From Eudorina sp. 2006-703-Eu-15 (Eukaryota > Chlorophyta > Chlorophyceae > Chlamydomonadales > Volvocaceae), in assembly GCA_003117195.1 (NCBI GenBank), contig BDSI01000007.1, forward strand, positions 806,001 to 870,000: DNA of 64,000 bases, written 5' to 3'. Shown one piece after another: positions 45,216-64,000 of this stretch. Below the pieces are notes generated by a model. The model did no database searches, was not told where the DNA came from, and saw only the letters and a program-made list of their open reading frames with translations. The position numbers and the translations under genes are program-made. How positions within the stretch are numbered: position 1 is the first letter of the stretch; each line of letters opens with the position of its first letter.

Positions 45216-48200
45216 AACCCGCCTGCAATGCAACATCGTTCGGGCTGGCTGGCTGTGTCTGGCCTTTGCTGTGCCTCGAATGTTGAATCCAACCCCCCGC
45301 TCGCTCCGCCCTCTCCCCAGGGTTCATGGGCGGGGGTCGAGGAGGCATGGGCGGTCCGGGCATGATGGGCGGCGGCCTCATGCCCGGCCACGCAGGGCCC
45401 GGTCAAGGCGGCCCCGGGCAGGGCGGCCCCGGCATGGGGGGTCCTGCCGGCGCGGGTGGGCCCGCCGGCGTCATGGGCATGGGTCCCATGGGTCCGTTAG
45501 GACCCATGGGTCCGATGGGCCTTATGCACGGTGCCCAGGCAGGCATGTCCGGACCCATGGGTCCGATGGGGCCCATGGGCGGCATGCCGGGCGGCGGCGC
45601 CGGCGGCATGATGGGCGCGGGCATGTCCGGTATGGGCATGGGCGGAGGACCCGGACCCATGAGTCAGCCGGGGCCCCGAACCGGCGGCATGGGCATGGGC
45701 GCCGCCGGCGGTGGTGGCGCCGGTGGTGGCGGTGGCGCGGAGGCCATGGGCGGGCCGGTGCCGCCTCCGGCGGCGCCCCTCAGCACCGCCAACGACTACA
45801 GCCAGAACTTCGTGGACACGGGGTTGAGACCCCAGAACTACCTGCGGGACTCCCAGCTGAATGACAGGTGGGTCGGGGACAGGGATGTCGTACATACATA
45901 CACACGCTCGCGCGTGTGCGGGTGGGTGCTCGGTGTGGAGGGGGCTGACGAGGTGCTGTTCGCCTCAGCGACCACCCCGGCACCGAATGCAGGCGAACTC
46001 GACACATTGTTGCATTCGCCGCTAGGGTTGATAACTTTCTACACAGAACCCATAGAACCCACTTCTGCCTCCCGCACCCCGCACCCCGCACTCCTGTTTG
46101 TCAATAAAGACAGCGAAACCGCAAAAGGGCAACAAATCGAAACCCCGCAACTCCCCCCCCGCATCTTCCAGGTACGAGGAGTTCGAGGAGTACCCGAAGC
46201 TTAAGGAGCTGCTGCAGCGCAAGGACCGGCAGGTGGCGGCGTTCGCCACCCCGCCCCTCTTCCTGCGGGCGGACCTGCGCACCCTGCGGCTCAGTCCGGA
46301 GACGTTCGGCACCAAGTTCGACGTCATCCTGGTGGACCCGCCCTGGGAGGAGTACGTGCGGAGGGCGCCCGGGCTGGTGAGGGGGGCGGGGGCGCAGCGC
46401 GGAGGGGGCGGCGGGCCTTGGGGGCTGAGCAGCAACGGGGCAGTAGCGAGAGGTAAGAGGGACCTGACTGACTGACGCTGAGGAGGAGGGGGTGCCCTGG
46501 CAGCAGCGCAGCTTGATTACGTCTCGTCTCAACCAACGCCTATACCTAAACCTCTAACAGCCTATACCTATACCGTACCTCTAACAGCCGTTGGGGTTTC
46601 CCTTGCACCCCTCCCCCTCACCGCCGCCCGACACCACCCCGGCCAGGTGTCCGACCCCGAGGTGTGGAGCTGGCAGGACATCCAGGCGCTGGAGATCGAG
46701 GCCATCGCGGACACGCCCTGCTTCCTGTTCCTGTGGTGCGGCGCGGAGGAGGGGCTGGAGGCGGGGCGCGTGTGCATGCAGGTGCGGCGCAGTGAGGGGG
46801 CAGGGGGGTCAATTAGAGAAAAGAAAGAAACCCGAAACGAACCCCGGTGTGTTGGGTGGGGGTTCAGGACATTGGAAGACATATTCGAATTGCAGGTGAG
46901 GGTGGTGGTGATGGTCGGCATGTGTGTTTGGAACGGATGGAATGACTGGAACGGAGCGAATCGCCGCCGCCCCTTGCCCCCCTGACAGCTCCGATCCGTT
47001 GCTGTTCCCCGGCCCTCAACCGGCCCTTACGTCCCGCCGCTCGTCCCTCAGTCCCTGCGGTCCCCAACACCCAACTCAACACCCAACTCAACACCCACAC
47101 CAACACCCACACCAACACCCACACCAACACCCAACTCAACACCCACACCAACACCTACACCAACACCCACACCAACACCCACACCAACACCCACACCAAC
47201 ACCCACACCAACACCCACACCAACACCCACACCAACACCCACACCAACACCCACACCAACACCCACACCAACACCCACACCAACACCCACACCAACACCC
47301 ACACCAACACCCACACCAACACCCACACCAACACCCACACCAACACCCACACCAACACCCACACCAACACCCACACCAACACCCACACCAACACCCACAC
47401 CAACACCCACACCAACACCCACACCAACACCCAACTCAACACCCAACTCAACACCCACCCCCACACCCAACTCAACACCCAACTCAACACCCAACTCAAC
47501 ATCCAACTCAATACCCAACAACCCACTATCCCACCCCTGTCTGCGGGCTGGTATCAGAAATGGGGCTTCCGGCGCTGCGAGGACATTTGCTGGATCAAGA
47601 CCAACAAGGAGCTCGGCAAGCGGCCCTACCTCAAGGCCGCCAACCAGCACGTAGAGAGCATGCTGGTGCACACCAAGGTGCGGCCCTGCAGGGGGGCCCC
47701 GGACGCAGGCCCGGGGGGGCGTGGGGTCAGGGTGATTGTTTCGCGATTTCGCTGTCTTTATTGACAAAAAGGGGGTTAGGGGCCCTTGCCGTGCCCTCCC
47801 ATGACGTGATGCAGCATTGCAAATATAGAATTGCATGGGTCAAAGCAGGGGAGGCCTTTGCAGGTGTCTTCGTGTGCGGGGCCATTATTTTCGTTTTTGT
47901 TCGTGTGTGGTGGATGTTAAGCCCGCCCAGAACCGCGCAAGCCCACATGCGTTGCGTCGGGGTCCGCTGTAACGTTCATTCATTCATGTCTTCGTGTGTA
48001 TACTTGTAGGTGGGTGGGTGGGCGGGTGACACTAAGCGCAGCCACTCATACGTACGATTTCCTCTCCTCCCCCTTCCCCACGCGCCTTCCCATCACCCAG
48101 TTCACCCTCCACCGGCCCTGCGCCCCTTGCTCCGCCTGACCCCTTCCGGTTCCGCGCCCGCGCTACCCCGCGCCCCCGCCCGCCCGCTCCCCCACACATC

Positions 48201-49369
48201 CACATCCCCTCTCCCGCCCATCCGCCCCTCCGCGCTCCGGCCCGTCGGCTTCCCCCCCCCAGGAGCACTGCCTGATGGGCATCAAGGGCACCGTGCGGCG
48301 GGCCACCGACGGCCACATCATCCACACCAACATGGACACGGACGTCATCGTCAGTGAGGAGCCCGAGCTGGGGTCCACCCGCAAGCCCGAGGAGCTCTAC
48401 CACATCATCGAGCGCTTCTGCAACGGAAGGTGCGGCGGCGGAGGGGGGGGCGGGGGGGGGGGCGAAACGCGGGGGGGAGGTGGGGCGAGGCGAGGGGTGG
48501 GGCGGTGCGGGTGCGGCGCGGGACTGGGGTGCGGAGGCCGAGACGCGGAACGGGGCGAGGCGGGTGAGGCGCGGGATGGGGACGGGAAGCCGCGGGTGAG
48601 GCGCACGGCAGTTGCCAGGAGGGTGGCTGCTCTGCGGAGGTTATATTGACGTGCGGGGCCGGGGCCGGAGGAGGTCTAGGGGTGCTGTCCCGGAGGTGGG
48701 AGGAGGAGGGGGCGCCGTTGAAGCGCGGGACACGGTTGCGGGCCTCCCACCCACTCATGGTAGCTGGAGTGTTGCTGGAGTTGGCTTTGAATCCAGGAAG
48801 TTTAGGAAGCGCTCCTCCGCGCGCGCGCGACACCGCCTTCCCCCTCCCTGCCCCAGGCGGCGTCTCGAGCTGTTCGGAGCGGACCATAACATCCGGGAGG
48901 GCTGGGTCACGGTGGGCAGGTCGCTCACCTCCTCCAACTTCTCAGCCAAGGTGGGGCGGGAGGGCGAGGGCGAGGTCGAAAGGGGGGGTGGGGAGATCAG
49001 CGAGGGAAGCCAGCAAGGGGAAGGGACGAGGAGGGGAGGTGCTGAGAACAAACGCCGCAACCGCGGGTGCCAGTACCTCTCCTTTGCCCCGAGCGGCTCA
49101 GGAGGGGGCCCTCCCGGGAGTCGGGCCCCCCTGGGCCCACACGCACTTGGCCCCCTTGGCCGCTGCAGGCCTACGCGGACCACTTCCGCAACCGGGACGG
49201 CAGCGTGTGGGTCCAGAACGTGATGGGCCCCAAGCCCCCGCCCGGCTCCGTCATCTTGGTGCCCTCCACCGACGAGATAGAGGCGCTGAGGCCCAAGTCG
49301 CCCCCGGGGCACGGCGGCGGCGGGCATCACGCGTCCAGCAGCCACCAGGGCGGCAGCATGGGCCACTGA
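44293..49369 (+). CDS. METTL14: METTL14/MTB subunit of the m6A mRNA methyltransferase
   Basis: Ten exons with consistent phases: 44293-44374, 44558-44655, 44881-45046, 45321-45867, 46172-46376, 46647-46781, 47558-47677, 48263-48429, 48857-48950, 49169-49369 (TGA); about 604 residues. The start is fixed by in-frame stops directly upstream of the ATG. The N-terminus has an RGG segment ([10 protein letters not shown]), then about 200 residues rich in Gly and Met (GPMGPMG repeats, about 61-265). The conserved MT-A70 region begins [20 protein letters not shown], then [19 protein letters not shown] (DPPW at about 353-356), [65 protein letters not shown] and a C-terminal [11 protein letters not shown] as in the plant MTB group. 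MTB pairs with METTL3/MTA in the nucleus and helps bind RNA; mammalian METTL14 has EPPL instead of DPPW. Introns carry minisatellites and a retroelement fragment. Confidence 0.95.
45166..45216 (+). repeat. (TGCC)n microsatellite
   Basis: About eleven tandem CCTG units in intron 3 of METTL14. Confidence 0.9.
46094..46125 (-). repeat. Dispersed repeat, copy C
   Basis: TGTTTGTCAATAAAGACAGC then GAAACCGCAAAAGGG, in reverse orientation, in METTL14 intron 4. Related to copies A, B and D but more diverged. Confidence 0.65.
47071..47520 (+). repeat. 12-bp minisatellite (CCAACACCCACA)n
   Basis: About 25 near-perfect 12-bp units (main block about 47150-47430), flanked by a variant unit CCAACTCAACAC. 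It occupies most of METTL14 intron 6. The unit length is a multiple of three, so every frame across it is either a His/Pro/Gln or a Val/Gly/Leu artefact. Confidence 0.95.
47731..47775 (+). repeat. Dispersed repeat, copy D
   Basis: GTGATTGTTTCGCGATTTCG, CTGTCTTTATTGACAAAAAG, GGGG: the best-preserved copy, in METTL14 intron 7. Confidence 0.8.
47865..47998 (+). mobile_element. 110-bp 5'-truncated non-LTR element with (CATT)n tail and 12-bp target duplication
   Basis: The insert 47877-47986 ends GGGGTCCGCTGTAACGTT plus CATT units and is flanked by perfect copies of TGTCTTCGTGTG (47865-47876 and 47987-47998). It is the longest copy of the family seen at 6350, 8231 and 16861, and defines about 80 more bases upstream of the shared end. 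It lies in METTL14 intron 7. Confidence 0.8.
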
Positions 49370-50999
49370 CAGGCGAACGGGCGCGACGACGACAAGTGGG
49401 ACGGGGCCGAGGCGTGGAACGGGGGTGAAGAGTGAGGGTTGGGGACCTGAACGTTGGACGGGGGTGAAGAGTGAGGGTTGGGGGACCTGGGGAGTGGGGC
49501 CGAGGCTGCTGGGTGCAAGTAGGTAGTTGCGGGTCGACGTTGTGATGCGAGCCAACCCGGCGTGGGAACCGGCATCCGCGCGTCGGCAGGCAGCCAGCTT
49601 AGCCAGCTGGGCGTGGAGGCGCGGGTGTGTGTTGGGGTGGGGGGAAAGAGGTGAGGTAGGGGGTGAGGGGGTCGAGGAGAGGAGCGAGTGGGTGAGAAGC
49701 GGGTGTGCCGGAGAGGTCACGGAAGGACAGCGGCGAGGGATGAGGGGTTCATCTGGGGGCGAGGGAGGGCTACCCCGGGGGTGGGACTTGCCGCCGCCGC
49801 TGCTGCGCTCCCTGGTGCGGCACCGACCGGGGGCCGTGTCTGGCAGTGATGTGCCCCGGACGGGTTGGTGACCTGGCGTCAGTGTGTTTGTTGTTGGTGG
49901 GCGTTCCTTGCCGTTCTTGCCCACCAACACCGAGCACGTGAGTCACGGAGACGCCGGCACAGGAAGCAGCGGAGAAACCTACCGTATGCGAGTGACCGAC
50001 TACCTTGTCTGTATGGGGGCGGACCGCCCCTTCGTCCGGTCTTCTCGGTGACTGATCATCAGCGCGGCTCGAATCGATGTACGCTGGGCTGCACGACCGA
50101 CGTCAGCCCACTTCAACTCGATCACGGCTCACGCGGGCAAGGCCCGCAGACAAACCCTGCACCCTGCATTTGAAGCCGTACAAAGGTACGGCAAACCGCC
50201 TCCAAGCCCAAGACCTAATGCCGCTGTCTTATCAGGGGGTAATGCCCCGGCCCCCCAAAACATAAAACACGCACACCCGCCGTACTCCAGTCTAGGCGGT
50301 GGCTCTCCTTGCAGTGCCCTTGCAGTGCCACGCCGGATGCCGCTCGCTTGAGCAGACATGGCCGCGCCCTCATGCGTGCTCAGTCTCGTGCGTCCCCTCA
50401 GTCAGCTCTACGGCACTCCCATACCGTGCAACAGCTCCACACACGCTCTCACTCCGACTCGTCACCCCTTCCCTCCGCCGACTGCCGACCGCAGCAGCCT
50501 CGGTCGCTTGCACTCACTCACGTGAACCCCCCCCGCGCCCCCGGGCCGCTGCTGCCCGAGTGCTCTTGCCATCCCGCAGGCCCCCTATCAGCATGTTGCC
50601 CTCCAAAAGGGCGCTCGACTCAGGCGCCCCCGAGGGCGCTTTCACTGCCATTCCCACCTCATTCCTCATTCCCCTACAGAGTTGCCCCCACCCCAAAACA
50701 CGCAAGCAGGACAGGTCACACAGAGCACCAGAGGGTGTCAGGACTGAGGAGATGCTCGTGTCCGGCACTGCCGAGGCGCCGCCGCTGCAGAGCGGTGCTC
50801 GCTGCAGCGCCAATGCGCAAGCGCGCACGCTTCGCATGAGCGCGGTCTCTAGAGGTCTCCCCGTAAGAACAGAAAGCGTCGAAGACAGAAATGGGTAGAG
50901 AAACCGTAGTCGTCTGCCTCAGAGCCTCCCAAGCCTCATCCAAACAAAGTACAACCTCGAAACCTTTCGACGCCTCAACACCTCAATACCCCGCCACCC
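49370..50999. other. Tail-to-tail intergenic region (METTL14 / old yellow enzyme)
   Basis: Between two convergent stop codons. It contains a two-copy repeat around 49412-49495 (GGGGTGAAGAGTGAGGGTTG). No TGTAA on either strand was noticed, and no gene is recognised. Moderate open frames at 50299-50898 show no family features. Confidence 0.45.
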
Positions 51000-56559
<5,560 letters not shown>

Positions 56560-57122
56560 GCGGGAGCCGTGGACGGTGTCTGGATCGAAGTGTGATTGGG
56601 TAGGGAGGCCTGCAGGCCCGGGAAGTCACAGGTCCAGGGACAAATTGATCCGGACATGTTGGCTGGGCCCAGATGATTCGGGATGTAGAGTAAAATGGGG
56701 TTATATTTGGCATGTAAGGCGTACGGTACGTAACGCGTGAATGTCGAGATGGATGTTGCCATCCTCGTGCCATGTGGCGGAGGTCACTGTAAGTTGTATA
56801 CCTCACCTCAAAACAGGGGACTTTGATTATGTTCACGCACCTCTTGCGCGATATCAGGGTACTATAATAAGTCGAGCTGGGGTTTCAGGCCGGAAATCGA
56901 ATTCGTTGCTGTGATCGCTGCGTGGGATCGCGTGAAGTTGCCTGCGACGAACTGCTTATGCCATCCTTGTGGCGTCAACTTCACCGGCTCCCGCAATTGT
57001 AATCCGTTGATTTCTGTTATTTCAACCACCATTACTATTTGACTACTGATATCTCACAACTTCTGGCACTGACGGCAAATGCCTAACAACTGAAAGCTCC
57101 AATCAGGTCGCAATAAGTGGAA
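56560..57122. other. Divergent promoter region (old yellow enzyme / SDR-like)
   Basis: About 560 bases between two divergent start codons. The half next to the SDR gene is AT-rich. No other gene is seen. Confidence 0.5.
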
Positions 57123-58280
57123 ATGACGCGCGTCATTCTTTTCGGTGCCACGGGGATGGTTGGCCAAGGCGTGCTTCGAGAAGCTTTGCTCGACACCGGT
57201 ATAATAAATGTACTCTCTATTGTTAGGCGCCCGAGTGGAAAAGAGGACCCAAAGCTTGATGAGGTGGTCTTGAGGGACCCCTTGGACATCAGCTCAGTCG
57301 CGAAGCAGCTCGCCGGCGTTGACGCTTGCCTTTATTGCGTTGGGGTGGCGGCAGCGGGAATGAGTGAAAAAGATTACACGGCCGTGACGAAAGATATGAC
57401 TATCACGGTCATGGATTCCTTGTTGGCGCAAAACCCTTCCATGCGATTCCTGTACGTCTCGGGTGACGGCGCGGACGCAAAGTCGCGCATCATGTGGGCG
57501 CGCGTGAAGGGCGAGACTGAAAATGAGGTGGGTTGCGGCGTGGGGTTGCGGTCTGCAAATCGGGTTCGTGCAACCGCATTGACAGTGAATAAGTAATCGT
57601 TGCAAGGTGGACCGGGTGTTCCAACGGGCCCAGATAGCTGGTAGTAAATGTTGACCTCGGCTTGGATTACACCAGTGGCGCCTCTCGCATTGTGACGCAT
57701 GATAATGACGGCCTCTCTCATGCTCCTGGCACTCACGCAGAGTCCACCCGAACGTGCTTGCGCCCTCTCTTCGCACCTGTGATGGCCCTAACCGATTCGC
57801 AGTCCTCACTTATTTGATCAACTCCAGTCCACGCTGCAGTTTATTGGTTCCTCCACCGTCCCTAATGCGGATTTGGAACACCTTGCCCTGGCTCAACGAC
57901 TTGCGCATGAAGGCACGAGTTGGAACTCCACCTTCCTTCGCCTTCCATTCTTCCTTAATCGTCAGCGGCAACCCAACCCCCCGTCCGTCTCACCCCGTCT
58001 GCCGGAACGTACCTTCCCGCAGCTCCTGGCCCGCTCCCCTGCAAGTGCCTTCATGTTCCGCCCCGGCCTTATCGAGCCGCTGCACGGCATCCAGGGCAAC
58101 CAGTCGCTGGCGTACAAGATGATGTACGCGGCGGCGCCCTTCCTGCGTGGCCTGCGTCTGCCGGTGACCACCACGGAGGCGGTCGGGCGGGCCATGGTGG
58201 CGGTGGCCAAGGACGGCGCCTCCAAGAAGATCCTCAACAACACGGACATTAACACGCTGGCCAAGGGCAAGACTGTTTAG
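57123..58280 (+). CDS. Atypical SDR / NmrA-like NAD(P)-binding protein
   Basis: Two exons, 57123-57527 and 58023-58280 (TAG), phase 0 at the junction, 220 residues. The N-terminus is a Rossmann nucleotide-binding motif TRVILFGATGMVGQGVL (GxxGxxG at 8-14), followed by SIVRRPSG, DACLYCVGVAA and MRFLYVSGDGAD. At the place of the SDR active-site Tyr-x-x-x-Lys there is WARVKGETE, so the Lys is kept and the Tyr is lost, as in atypical SDRs of the NmrA/HTATIP2-like group. The second exon continues FMFRPGLIEPLHG, then a variable helical region with a VTTTEAVGRAM motif and a basic end. It may bind NAD(P) as a regulator or reductase; the substrate is unknown. The start at 57123 gives the motif close to the N-terminus, as usual. 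Confidence 0.88.
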
Positions 58281-58296
58281 ATCCAGACCTGGATGT

Positions 58297-58364
58297 ACGA
58301 CAGTCTTGGACCGGATCCAAGATCCGAAGCACGACATTCTTGGACCGGATCCGAGATCCGAAGC
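58297..58364 (+). repeat. 34-bp direct repeat, two copies
   Basis: Two adjacent copies with the core CTTGGACCGGATCC-AGATCC, directly after the SDR-like stop codon; the copies differ at three positions. Confidence 0.85.
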
Positions 58365-58503
58365 AGATGTTGGATGTGGATGGCCTGTGTGTGGGTGAGA
58401 AAGGTAGAGGGCCTGCCGGCCGTCGTTCATGATATCGTGAAGCATTTATCATGTGGCCCGGTGACGCATTACCGCCTATGTGGGCATTCTGTATGATTGC
58501 AGG

Positions 58504-58508
58504 TGTAA
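58504..58508 (+). promoter_or_regulatory. TGTAA polyadenylation signal (SDR-like gene)
   Basis: TGTAA 224 bases after the stop of the SDR-like gene, a typical spacing. Confidence 0.5.
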
Positions 58509-58830
58509 CACTGCTACTGAGGGTAGGACGCTGCTCCCGGTATGGTGTTGTCACAGGTATTCGGCGTCGTGGGTTTCGTGGCAACGCCCCGAAAGCGCCA
58601 GTGGCGAGGTCACTGACCGTGGTTACTGACAGTGTTGGATTTCGGATCTTACGGCCAGACTTTGGCTTGAAATGCAGCGCGCACCATGTCATAAGAATCC
58701 TGTAGTTCTGTAGTTCTGGTTTTTTAAGTGGTTTCGGATGCATAAGTTCCGGAGCCAACTGGTTATGGCATGAAAATTGTAGTTTGCCCAGCGTTTATTC
58801 ATTTTATGTGATTTATTTTGGGTTGTAACC

Positions 58831-64000
<5,170 letters not shown>

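Larger units (their letters stand above)
58281..58830. other. Intergenic region before diaminopimelate decarboxylase
   Basis: Holds a tandem repeat, a TGTAA signal and an AT-rich stretch ahead of the next start. No gene recognised. Confidence 0.5.

Noticed and set aside
47048..47836. Val/Gly- and His/Pro-repeat frames over the 12-bp minisatellite
   Set aside because: Unit length is a multiple of three, so all frames stay open; both flanking exons of METTL14 require this to be intron.

Overview
The window is nuclear DNA of a volvocine green alga (Chlamydomonadales, of the Volvox/Gonium/Chlamydomonas kind). The evidence is a pherophorin gene (volvocine extracellular-matrix glycoprotein), genes cut by many short GT-AG introns, GC-rich coding exons beside more AT-rich upstream regions, TGTAA polyadenylation signals, and large amounts of simple repeat and minisatellite DNA inside introns. 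Species cannot be named from the sequence alone. All gene models below were built by hand from splice signals, reading-frame phase and similarity to known families; nothing was searched or computed.

Layout, left to right: the 3' end of an Ala/Gly/Ser/Pro-rich protein gene (1-1389, +); an unrecognised multi-pass membrane protein (5180-9602, +) with a hAT-like MITE in one intron; a long pherophorin (12218-17001, +); a BSL/PPKL-type phosphatase with N-terminal Kelch repeats (19231-24283, +); a family-2 glycosyltransferase of bacterial type (25882-30355, +); geranylgeranyl reductase CHLP (32053-35252, -); a class I PRMT-like methyltransferase that lacks both catalytic glutamates (36251-43318, +); the METTL14/MTB subunit of the m6A mRNA methyltransferase (44293-49369, +); a YqjM-type old yellow enzyme (51000-56559, -); an atypical SDR/NmrA-like Rossmann protein (57123-58280, +); and most of diaminopimelate decarboxylase (58831-64000, +, cut by the window end).

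The genes do not form a pathway. CHLP and diaminopimelate decarboxylase belong to plastid metabolism (phytyl supply for chlorophyll and tocopherol; lysine synthesis). METTL14 is RNA modification, the pherophorin is extracellular matrix, and the BSL phosphatase is signalling. CHLP and the PRMT-like gene are divergent, as are the old yellow enzyme and the SDR gene. The glycosyltransferase and CHLP are convergent, with polyadenylation signals about 30 bp apart.

The most interesting non-genic structure is (i) a 452-bp hAT-like MITE with perfect 16-bp inverted ends and an 8-bp target duplication; (ii) a family of very short insertions ending in (CATT)n tails, three of them flanked by perfect 9-12 bp target duplications, all inside introns and best read as extreme 5' truncations of one non-LTR retrotransposon; and (iii) four different large tandem arrays (5-, about 5-, 12- and 36-bp units) inside introns. 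In the proteins, the PRMT without its double-E glutamates and the pherophorin with a duplicated, unnamed Cys-rich module are the best leads.
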